Shown: piece by piece, positions 14,493 through 20,412 of the stretch
Numbering within the stretch: the stretch's first letter is position 1
Layout of the letters: each line of letters starts with the position of its first letter
DNA from: Bog-473 sp052148295
GTDB lineage: Bacteria > Actinomycetota > Acidimicrobiia > Acidimicrobiales > RAAP-2
Direction: 5' to 3'
Length of the DNA stretch: 22,652 bases
NCBI GenBank assembly: GCA_052148295.1
Contig: JBKQIP010000158.1
Location: 1 to 22,652 of the forward strand
Notes under the pieces: generated by a model
What the model was told of the DNA's origin: nothing
Databases searched by the model: none
Seen by the model: only the letters and a program-made list of their open reading frames with translations
Translations under genes and position numbers: made by a program

Positions 14493-15581
14493 ATGAACCC
14501 AATGGACGTAGCAGGTCCCGAGGCGGCTCCTCCAGCCCGACACCGGTGGTTGCCCCGCAACGTGAAGATCACCGTCATGGTGCTGCTCCTGTTCTTCGTG
14601 GGCGAGTACATCCTCCTGCCCGAACTGGCCAGCGCGCGCAAGGAATTCCATCAGTTGAGCCATCTCAATTTCCTCTGGCTCATCCTCGGGGCGCTCCTGG
14701 AGATCGCCTCCCTGGCGGCCTACGCGCAACTGACGCACTCGGTGCTGTCGCCCGGGGCCCCCAGCCGGTTTCACCTCTTCCGCATCAACATGTGGGCCCT
14801 GGCCATCAGCCACACCCTGCCCGGCGGCACCGTGCCCGGCACGGCCGCCAGCTACCGGCTGCTGAACGAGGCCGACGTGCCGGGGGGCACGGCGGCCTTC
14901 GGGCTGGCCACCCAGGGCATCGGCTCGGCCGTGGTCCTCAACATCATCTTCTGGCTCGCGCTGCTCATCTCCATCCCGCTCAACGGCTACAACCCGCTCT
15001 ACGGCTTCGCCGCCATCCTCGGTCTGCTCCTGATGTCGATCTTCGGGGGATTGGTCTATCTCCTCACCCGCGGGGAGAAGCAGGCCAGTGCCGTGGTGAA
15101 CGTCGTGGCAACCCACGTGCCCTTCGTGAAGGCAACGACGGTCACGGCACTGGTCAACAAGGTGGCCGACCGCATGAAGGTGCTGGCCAAGAGCCCCGTG
15201 CTGCTGTCGCGTGCCGGTCTGTGGGCGGCGGCCAACTGGCTGCTCGACGCCAGCTCGCTGTGGGTCTTCCTCTTCGCTTTCGGAGCCCACGTCTCGCCCA
15301 TCGACCTCCTGGTGGCCTACGGGCTGGCCAACGTGCTGGCCGTGCTCCCCCTCACCCCCGGTGGTCTGGGCGTGATCGAGCTGACCCTGGTCACGGTCCT
15401 GACCGGCTTCGGCGTCCACGCCGGCGCGGCCACGGCCGGTGTGCTGTGCTGGCGCCTGGTCAACTTCTGGCTCCCCATACCCTTCGGGGGCGTCTCCTAC
15501 GTCTCCCTGCGCCTGGGGAGCCGGGCCCGGAGCCGTGTGGCCGGTACCGATCCCGGCCTGCCGCAGGCCACCGCGAACTAG
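14493..15581 (+). CDS. UPF0104 / lysylphosphatidylglycerol-synthase-TM (flippase-like) membrane protein
   Basis: This 362-aa polytopic protein resembles the membrane part of MprF and the AglD2/UPF0104 group, thought to move or modify lipids and lipid-linked sugars. Characteristic pieces are INMWALAISHTLPGGTVPGTAASYRLL (about 95-121) and the conserved LPLTPGGLGVIELTLV near the end, between eight or so hydrophobic segments. The soluble synthase domain of full-length MprF is absent. Three in-frame ATGs (14460, 14493, 14502) are possible; 14493 is chosen for an upstream GGAG at 10 nt. It stands between a divergent permease and the MauA-like cassette and is followed by a hairpin. Confidence 0.82.
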   Translation: MNPMDVAGPEAAPPARHRWLPRNVKITVMVLLLFFVGEYILLPELASARKEFHQLSHLNFLWLILGALLEIASLAAYAQLTHSVLSPGAPSRFHLFRINMWALAISHTLPGGTVPGTAASYRLLNEADVPGGTAAFGLATQGIGSAVVLNIIFWLALLISIPLNGYNPLYGFAAILGLLLMSIFGGLVYLLTRGEKQASAVVNVVATHVPFVKATTVTALVNKVADRMKVLAKSPVLLSRAGLWAAANWLLDASSLWVFLFAFGAHVSPIDLLVAYGLANVLAVLPLTPGGLGVIELTLVTVLTGFGVHAGAATAGVLCWRLVNFWLPIPFGGVSYVSLRLGSRARSRVAGTDPGLPQATAN

Positions 15582-15600
15582 CCCGCCGCGTCAGGCGGGC
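15581..15600 (+). terminator. Short GC hairpin after the flippase-like gene
   Basis: GCCCGCC (15581-15587) and GGCGGGC (15594-15600) pair across a 6-nt loop, starting at the last base of the TAG stop. No T-tract follows, so it is a weak or non-canonical terminator. Confidence 0.4.
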
Positions 15601-15629
15601 GCGCCGGACACGATGAATTCGGGTGTGTC

Positions 15630-15635
15630 TACTAT
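15630..15635 (+). promoter_or_regulatory. Putative -10 element of the MauA-like cassette
   Basis: TACTAT lies 42 nt before the first gene of the cassette, in a locally A/T-rich patch of the 96-nt spacer. No convincing -35 hexamer was found. Confidence 0.35.
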
Positions 15636-15677
15636 GGCCCGTAGCGGATGCCGTAGATACCGATCGACCGAGCGAAG

Positions 15678-16481
15678 GTGAACGTGGTCGCCCTCATTGT
15701 CATTCTCACCGTCCTGGTGTGCCTGCTGACCATTCTGGTCGCCGGGCTCCTTCGCAGCCACGCCGACATCCTCCGGGCCCTGCACTCGCTCGGCGCGGGC
15801 ATCGGCGATCCGGCCTCGAACAACGAAGCCGAGCCGGTGGCGGTTGCGCTGAACCCCCCACTTCCCGGTGAACGCAATTCCACCGGCGTGTTCGATCTCT
15901 CGGGGACGACCCCGTCGGGCGACGCCGTGGCGCTCGCGGTGGCGGAGACCGACCACCTCACCTTGATCGCGTTCCTCTCCTCGGGCTGCAGCAGCTGCGC
16001 CGGTATCTGGGATGCCATGGTCCGCTCGAAGGACGCTCTGCCCCCCGGCGTGCGCCTGGTGGTGGCCACCAAGGGGGCCGAGCTGGAGAGCCCCCCGGTG
16101 GTGGGCGCCAAGGCGGCCGGCGGGTCCTTCCCCGTGGTCATGTCCACCACGGCCTGGATGCAGTACGAGGTGCCGGGCGCACCCTTCTTCGTGCTGGTGG
16201 ACGGTCGGCGCAACCGGCGCATCGGCGAAGGGATCGCCAACACGTTCCCCCAAGTGCTCGATCTGGTGCGTCGGGCCCAGATGGAGATTCCCGCATCCGC
16301 CGATCAGGCCGTCACCCAGAGCCGCGCGCATGCCTTGGGACTCGACGGTGTCGAGCGCGAGTCGGCCAATGATCAGGAGCTCATCAGGGCCGGGATCCTC
16401 CCGGGCGACCCGAGCCTCTACCCGCGCTCGCACGACGACGTCTTCGGGGTGGGGCAGGTCCCGGGCCGAGGCGAAGGGTAG
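15678..16481 (+). CDS. MauD/TlpA-like membrane-anchored thioredoxin-fold protein
   Basis: This 267-aa protein has an N-terminal membrane anchor (about 3-25), then a thioredoxin fold facing outside. The redox motif is CSSC (Cys104-Cys107 in FLSSGCSSCAGIW), and the cis-proline loop is VPGAPFFVLVDG (Pro169). MauD proteins have this layout and are needed to form the disulfides of the methylamine dehydrogenase light chain. The C-terminal 60 residues are extra and unrecognised. GTG 15678 is used; GTG 15684, with AAGG 5 nt upstream, is equally possible. It is the first gene of a five-gene plus-strand cassette with a MauE-like and a MauA-like protein, which supports a MauD-type role. Confidence 0.8.
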   Translation: MNVVALIVILTVLVCLLTILVAGLLRSHADILRALHSLGAGIGDPASNNEAEPVAVALNPPLPGERNSTGVFDLSGTTPSGDAVALAVAETDHLTLIAFLSSGCSSCAGIWDAMVRSKDALPPGVRLVVATKGAELESPPVVGAKAAGGSFPVVMSTTAWMQYEVPGAPFFVLVDGRRNRRIGEGIANTFPQVLDLVRRAQMEIPASADQAVTQSRAHALGLDGVERESANDQELIRAGILPGDPSLYPRSHDDVFGVGQVPGRGEG

Positions 16482-16487
16482 TCCGGG

Positions 16488-16988
16488 GTGACCCTCTCGG
16501 CGTATGGAATCGAGGTCCGGCTTCCGCCCGGGATGGAGGGCCGGATCTACGTCCGAGCGCCGGTGGGCCACGAAGTCTGCCGACCGGTGGCGCAATTCGC
16601 CACCATCCCCATCCCCGAGGGCATCGGCGACTTCGGGGGCAACACCGACACCAACCTGGGTCCCTCCGACCTCTTCGCCGTCCTCTTCGAATACGGCCCG
16701 GAGAGCCTGGGAAGGGCGTTGTTCGCGTCGCGGGGCATCCCCACGTCGTTGACGCCGGCTGATTTCCTCCCGTACATCTTGCGCCCCGGCGTCGGGGGGA
16801 GCCTGGGCACCCAGCGCTTCTTCACCGCGTCACAGCGGCCCTTCACCTTCTACGCTCGCCTCGGCAGCGTCCAACACAAGAACGCGCTGGTCCAAAAGGT
16901 GAACCAGCTCCTGGCCAATCTGACCATTCAACCGCTCACCCCCTCCACCACCCCGGGCGCAGTGGAGGGCGCCGCGCCGGCGACATGA
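16488..16988 (+). CDS. Unknown 166-aa protein of the MauA-like cassette
   Basis: I do not recognise a family. The 166-aa protein has no signal peptide or membrane segment and seems cytoplasmic. It has one Cys (CRPVAQF), a Gly/Asp-rich middle (PIPEGIGDFGGNTDTNLGPSDLFAVLFEYG), a Phe-rich segment FFTASQRPFTFYARLGS, and a Thr/Pro/Ala-rich end. The GTG start is 6 nt after the MauD-like stop, and the stop overlaps the MauE-like ATG (ATGA), so it is firmly inside the operon. The FEYGPESLGRALF and LLANLTIQPL segments suggest an alpha/beta fold. A role in maturation or as a partner of the MauA-like protein is only inferred from position. Confidence 0.75.
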   Translation: MTLSAYGIEVRLPPGMEGRIYVRAPVGHEVCRPVAQFATIPIPEGIGDFGGNTDTNLGPSDLFAVLFEYGPESLGRALFASRGIPTSLTPADFLPYILRPGVGGSLGTQRFFTASQRPFTFYARLGSVQHKNALVQKVNQLLANLTIQPLTPSTTPGAVEGAAPAT

Positions 16989-17542
16989 TCGGCCCCTACC
17001 TGATCGCGTGCACGCTGCTCGTCCTGGCCGGGGCGAGCAAGGCGCTGCGCCCGGCCAACACCGTGCGCGGTCTCGCCGCCGTGTTCGGTCATCGCGACCT
17101 GCTGGCCATGGTGGTGCCACTGGTGGCCGGCGGCGAGCTCCTGCTCGGAGTGGCCGCGCTGGCCTGGCCGGCCCCGGCACTGGCCATCGCCGTCGCCGCG
17201 TCGTACGCCTCGTTTGCCGTCGTGGTGCTCATTCTGCGCAACCGTGGCGGCGCACTGGCCAGCTGCGGCTGCTTCGGCACCCCGGACACGCCGGCGACCG
17301 GGCTTCACGCCATCATCAACGCGGCACTGGCCGCCGCCTGCGCCGTCATCGCCGCCCTGCCGCCCGGACACCCGATCACCACGGTACTGGCCCGGCAGCC
17401 GCTCTCGGGCGTACCGCTCGTGTTGGCCGTCGCCGTGGGGACCTGGCTCGTCGTGCTCGTCTTCACCAGCCTGGCCCGCTTGAGCGCCGTGCGCCGCACC
17501 CTCGCGGCGACGCCGGGCACCTCCGGGGGGCTCTCGTCGTGA
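16985..17542 (+). CDS. MauE/DoxX-like integral membrane redox protein
   Basis: This 185-aa protein has about five hydrophobic segments (near 3-20, 40-60, 62-84, 105-124, 143-165) and the paired-cysteine motif SCGCFG (93-98) on the loop after the third. This matches MauE-type members of the DoxX/VKOR-like group, which work with MauD in supplying or relaying oxidising power for disulfide formation. The ATG at 16985 overlaps the previous stop, and the stop overlaps the GTG of the MauA-like gene. Tight coupling to a 26-cysteine exported protein fits this role. Confidence 0.82.
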   Translation: MIGPYLIACTLLVLAGASKALRPANTVRGLAAVFGHRDLLAMVVPLVAGGELLLGVAALAWPAPALAIAVAASYASFAVVVLILRNRGGALASCGCFGTPDTPATGLHAIINAALAAACAVIAALPPGHPITTVLARQPLSGVPLVLAVAVGTWLVVLVFTSLARLSAVRRTLAATPGTSGGLSS

Positions 17543-18360
17543 CCGTGGTCGAGCGGGCATCGCAGTTCCTCGAGAAACGACTGTCCCGGCGCAACTTCAT
17601 CAACCGCTCGGCCTATATCGGCAGCGCGGTTGCCGTGGGCAGCGGCCTGGACCTCGTGCTGAAGCCGGGCACGGCCTACGGGCAGATCTGCAACTGCGCC
17701 GGGTACGACTGCGACTGCGACTCGACCTGCTGTCTCGGTTACTCGGAGTTCTGCTGCACCATCAACGGGGGCTACAACTACTGCCCCTCGGGGACCATCA
17801 TGGGCGGATGGTGGATGGCCGACAACTCCTCCTACTGCAACGGTCCCCGGTACTACATGGACTGCAATGCCCAATGTGCCTGCGGGTGTCCCAGCTCGTC
17901 GGGGTTCTGCGATCCGAGTTGCGACGGCCAGAACTGCGGATGTGCCCTGGGCAGCTGTGACCAGTTCGTCACGGGCTGCTTCCAGTTCCGCTATGGCCAG
18001 TGCAATCAGGACGTCGACTGCATCGGCCGGATCGTCTGTCGCGTCGTCGCCTGCGTCCCGCCCTGGACGGTCGATCCGACCTGCAGCACGACCGTCGCCG
18101 TGGACGACGGCACGGCGGAGCAGGACGCGGCCTGTTGGACATCCGCCCCCCCATCTCCACCACCACCCCCACCACCACCAATACCGGAAGGAATAGGCAA
18201 CGACATGATCCAACTTCAGGTCATCAACGGCCAACCGTTCATCGTCTACATCGCGGCCAACGGGGACGTGATCCAGCTCAGCCCCACGCCCTCGGGCAAG
18301 TGGGACAACTACAACCTCACCGAGCTGTCTCCCGGCGCTCCCCAGGCGGCCACGACCTAG
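17539..18360 (+). CDS. Tat-exported cysteine-rich MauA-like protein with lectin-blade-like tail
   Basis: 273 aa. Residues 15-50 form a twin-arginine signal (SRRNFINRSAYIGSAVAVGS) like that of methylamine dehydrogenase light chains. The mature core (51-200) has 26 cysteines. The segment YCPSGTIMGGWWMADNSSYC, then YYMDCNAQCACGC, resembles the MauA stretch around the tryptophylquinone Trp57. PPWTVDPTCSTT resembles the region after Trp108. Trp91/92 and Trp176 are candidate cofactor residues. A polyproline hinge (205-214) leads to a 50-residue end (INGQPFIVYIAANGDVIQLS...NLTELSPGAP) that looks like one blade of a fucose-lectin-type propeller. It is likely folded before export with help from the MauD- and MauE-like neighbours. 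The MauA relationship is remote and inferred. An internal ATG at 18205 after GGAAGGA is an alternative start for the tail. Confidence 0.75.
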   Translation: MTVVERASQFLEKRLSRRNFINRSAYIGSAVAVGSGLDLVLKPGTAYGQICNCAGYDCDCDSTCCLGYSEFCCTINGGYNYCPSGTIMGGWWMADNSSYCNGPRYYMDCNAQCACGCPSSSGFCDPSCDGQNCGCALGSCDQFVTGCFQFRYGQCNQDVDCIGRIVCRVVACVPPWTVDPTCSTTVAVDDGTAEQDAACWTSAPPSPPPPPPPPIPEGIGNDMIQLQVINGQPFIVYIAANGDVIQLSPTPSGKWDNYNLTELSPGAPQAATT

Positions 18361-18380
18361 CCGGCCCGAGCCTCGTGTCC

Positions 18381-19331
18381 ATGTTGCTCTTCATCCTCGG
18401 CCTGGCCCTTGCCGCCGCCGCCGCCGCCCGCTCCACCTGGTCCCCCTGCGGACTCTCGATGCTGTCCAGCCTGACGCCGCTGGCCGAGCGGGGCCGCGGC
18501 CACCGCTACCGCTCCACCGTCGCCTGGTTCATCGCCGGCGGGCTCGTCGGGGGGTGCGCCCTGGGCGCCCTGGGCGCCCTGCTGGCCGTCGGCGTCCGGG
18601 CTCTGGGCCCGTCGGCGACCACCACCCTGGGTGTGGTGGCCCTGGCGGCCCTGGTGGCGTTCGCCTCCGACCTGGAGCTCTTCGGCTTCCGACTCCCCAT
18701 CCACCATCGTCAGGTCAACGAGCGCTGGCTCGACCAGTTCCGTTCCTGGGTGTACGGCGTCGGGTTCGGCTTCCAGATCGGCACGGGCCTGGCCACGTAC
18801 ATCATGACGGCGGCGCTGTACCTCCTCCTCGTGGTGGCCGCCCTCTCCCAGAGCGTGCCGGCGGCGCTGGCCCTGGGCGCCGTCTTCGGACTGGTCCGCG
18901 GACTGGCCGTCCTGCTCGGCCGCCGCATCACCAGCCCGGAGACCCTGCGCGCCTTTCACCGTCGCTTCAGCACCACCGGGCCCCGGGTACGTCTCATGAC
19001 CGTCGCCGTGGAGGGCGGCTGCGTCGCGGCCTGCGTGACCGCCCTGTGGGCACCGGTGCCTGCCGCCCTGGGCGTCGGCGCGGTGCTGGGGGCCGGCGTC
19101 TTCCTCACCGGTGCGGGCGGCCGGCTGCTCCCGCACCGCAGCCCCGCCCCGGAGTCGGCTCTCGCCCCGGTTCCGACCCCTGCCCCGGGGTCGGCTCTCG
19201 CCCCGGAGTCGGCTGTCGCCCCGGTTCCGACCCCTGCCCCGGGGTCGGCTCCCGCCCCGGCTCCGGCCGCCGCCCCGGCTCCGGCCGCCGCCCCGGCGAG
19301 CGGGACCACGAAGGCCGGAGCGAACCCGTAA
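18381..19331 (+). CDS. CcdA-like polytopic membrane protein with repetitive Ala/Pro tail
   Basis: This 316-aa protein has about six hydrophobic segments. The first, with STWSPCGLSMLSSLTPL (Cys23), recalls the N-terminal SPCxLPL of CcdA/DsbD-type thiol electron carriers. Other cysteines are Cys59 and the CVAAC pair at 214-218. It lies 20 nt after the MauA-like gene (ATG 18381; GTG 18375 is also possible). I infer that it moves electrons across the membrane for the MauD-like thioredoxin, or else is a dedicated component of this cassette. The last 65 residues are APESALAPVPTPAPGS-type repeats encoded by a 54-bp tandem repeat. The CcdA link rests on weak similarity. Confidence 0.65.
   Translation: MLLFILGLALAAAAAARSTWSPCGLSMLSSLTPLAERGRGHRYRSTVAWFIAGGLVGGCALGALGALLAVGVRALGPSATTTLGVVALAALVAFASDLELFGFRLPIHHRQVNERWLDQFRSWVYGVGFGFQIGTGLATYIMTAALYLLLVVAALSQSVPAALALGAVFGLVRGLAVLLGRRITSPETLRAFHRRFSTTGPRVRLMTVAVEGGCVAACVTALWAPVPAALGVGAVLGAGVFLTGAGGRLLPHRSPAPESALAPVPTPAPGSALAPESAVAPVPTPAPGSAPAPAPAAAPAPAAAPASGTTKAGANP
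19146..19289 (+). repeat. 54-bp x2 plus 18-bp x2 in-frame repeats in the CcdA-like gene tail
   Basis: Two near-identical 54-nt units (19146-19199 and 19200-19253) encode 18-residue Ala/Pro/Ser units. Two identical 18-nt units (19254-19271, 19272-19289) follow and encode APAPAA. They lie at the 3' end of the gene, which stops at 19331. Confidence 0.93.
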
Positions 19332-19362
19332 CCGCCGGCCCCGTCGGGCCCGCCGCGCGACC

Positions 19363-19368
19363 TACGCT
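19363..19368 (+). promoter_or_regulatory. Putative leaderless -10 element of the HAD gene
   Basis: TACGCT ends 7 nt before the GTG at 19376, the same hexamer and spacing as at the VIT gene. It lies in the 44-nt gap after the CcdA-like gene. Confidence 0.45.
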
Positions 19369-19375
19369 CGGGTCG

Positions 19376-20002
19376 GTGAGCGTGGACGCGGATCCGACAG
19401 GGATCGGCATCGTCCTGTTCGACCTGGGCGGCGTCCTGCTCGACGTCGGCGGGGTGAACCCCATGCGCGCCCTGGCCGGGATCGACGACGACGAGGAGCT
19501 GTGGCGGCGCTGGCTCACCAGCCCATGGGTGCGGCGGTTCGAGCGTGGGCAGTGCTCCGCCGACGCGTTCGCGGCGGGACTGGTCGACGAGTGGGAGCTC
19601 GGCCTGCCGCCCGATGCCTTCTTGGAGGCGCTCGGGAGCTGGCAGAACACGACCATGCCCGGCGCGGAGGCACTCCTCGACGAGGTGCGGCGCCACGTCC
19701 CCATCGGCTGCCTGAGCAACATCAATGCCCTGCACTGGGACGCCCAGTGCGCCGGGTCGGCCATGTTCGAGGCCTTCACCTACCGGTTCCTGTCCTTCGA
19801 GCTGGGCATGGTCAAGCCGGACGACGAGCTCTTCGAGCACATCGGCGCCCGCCTTCCTGTCCCCCGCCGGCGCGTCCTGTTCCTGGACGACAACGCCACC
19901 AATGTCCGGGCGGCCTCCTCGGCCGGCTTCACCGCCGCCCACGTCCGGGGCGTGGAAGAGGCCCGAGCGGCCCTGGTCTCCGCCGGCGTGCTCGACCGCT
20001 AG
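19376..20002 (+). CDS. HAD-family hydrolase (YihX-like, subfamily IA)
   Basis: This 208-aa HAD phosphatase is cytoplasmic. Motif I is LFDLGGVLLD with nucleophile Asp16; the second Asp of the usual DxD is Gly, common in this subgroup. Motif II is GCLSNINALHW, very like the LSNTN of YihX-type sugar-phosphate phosphatases. Motif III is the Lys in GMVKPDDELFEHI, and motif IV is VLFLDDNATNV. The helical cap lies between about 25 and 95. GTG 19376 is chosen for the -10 hexamer 7 nt upstream; the open frame upstream is a shadow of the CcdA-like gene. The substrate is unknown. Confidence 0.9.
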   Translation: MSVDADPTGIGIVLFDLGGVLLDVGGVNPMRALAGIDDDEELWRRWLTSPWVRRFERGQCSADAFAAGLVDEWELGLPPDAFLEALGSWQNTTMPGAEALLDEVRRHVPIGCLSNINALHWDAQCAGSAMFEAFTYRFLSFELGMVKPDDELFEHIGARLPVPRRRVLFLDDNATNVRAASSAGFTAAHVRGVEEARAALVSAGVLDR

Positions 20003-20046
20003 GCGCGCCGGGGACCCGGGTGGTGCACGAACGGCCCTCGGCTGTC

Positions 20047-20052
20047 TAGCGT
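20047..20052 (+). promoter_or_regulatory. Putative leaderless -10 element of the DUF2277 gene
   Basis: TAGCGT ends 7 nt before the ATG at 20060. No Shine-Dalgarno sequence is present. An in-frame GTG at 20051 overlaps this hexamer and is rejected as start. Confidence 0.45.
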
Positions 20053-20059
20053 GGGGTCC

Positions 20060-20323
20060 ATGTGCCGCAATATCACCACGCTGCGGGGGCTGAAGCCCGT
20101 GGCCACCGAGGAAGAGATCGAGGCGGCCGCCCGCCAGTACGTCCGCAAGGTCAGTGGCGTGCAGTCGACTTCGGCCCGCACCGAGGCAGCCTTCGACCGG
20201 GCCGTGCGCACCGTGGCCGCGGCCACGGCCGCCCTGCTGGCCGACCTCCCGCCGCGCCAGCAACCGCCGCCGACGCTGCCGCCCCTGCGCCGCAAGGGGG
20301 CCGGCTCCCTGGCCTCCCGCTGA
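20060..20323 (+). CDS. DUF2277 family protein
   Basis: This 87-aa protein begins MCRNITTLRGLKPVATEEEIEAAARQYVRKVSG and continues with EAAFDRAVRTVAAATAALLADL, the hallmark of DUF2277, a small cytoplasmic actinobacterial/proteobacterial family of unknown function. The N-terminal MCRNI is nearly invariant in the family as I recall it, which supports ATG 20060. The C-terminus is Pro/Arg-rich. The final codons GCC-TCC-CGC-TGA are part of a 15-bp repeat that continues past the stop, so each downstream copy also supplies an in-frame TGA. It converges on ppk1, 76 nt away. Confidence 0.9.
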   Translation: MCRNITTLRGLKPVATEEEIEAAARQYVRKVSGVQSTSARTEAAFDRAVRTVAAATAALLADLPPRQQPPPTLPPLRRKGAGSLASR

Positions 20324-20412
20324 GGGGCCTCCCGCTGAGAGGCCACCCGCTGAGGGGCCTCCCGCTGACAGGCCTGCCGTTGACGGACCTGCCCTGGGGT
20401 CAGCCCTGGGGT
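20311..20412. repeat. Stop-containing tandem repeats between convergent DUF2277 gene and ppk1
   Basis: Five 15-nt units begin at 20311, 20326, 20341, 20356 and 20371 (pattern GGCCTCCCGCTGAGG). The first holds the DUF2277 stop, and all five carry TGA in the same frame. Next come two 12-nt units, 20389-20400 and 20401-20412 (core GCCCTGGGGT), with the ppk1 stop (20400-20402) across their junction. Together they occupy the whole convergent spacer; no T-tailed terminator was seen. Confidence 0.93.

Noticed and set aside
15591..16595. Minus-strand 334-aa open frame opposite the MauD-like gene
   Set aside because: Composition is typical of an antisense shadow (His/Gly/Arg-rich). The opposite strand has a clear thioredoxin fold and operon overlaps.
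18205..18360. Separate 51-aa gene after the MauA-like protein
   Set aside because: It is in frame and continuous with the upstream gene through the polyproline hinge, and the ribosome site spacing (12 nt) is long. Kept only as an alternative internal start.
18956..20263. Minus-strand 435-aa open frame over the HAD and DUF2277 genes
   Set aside because: It spans two well-supported plus-strand genes and consists of low-complexity Gly/Ala/Pro sequence produced by the repeats.
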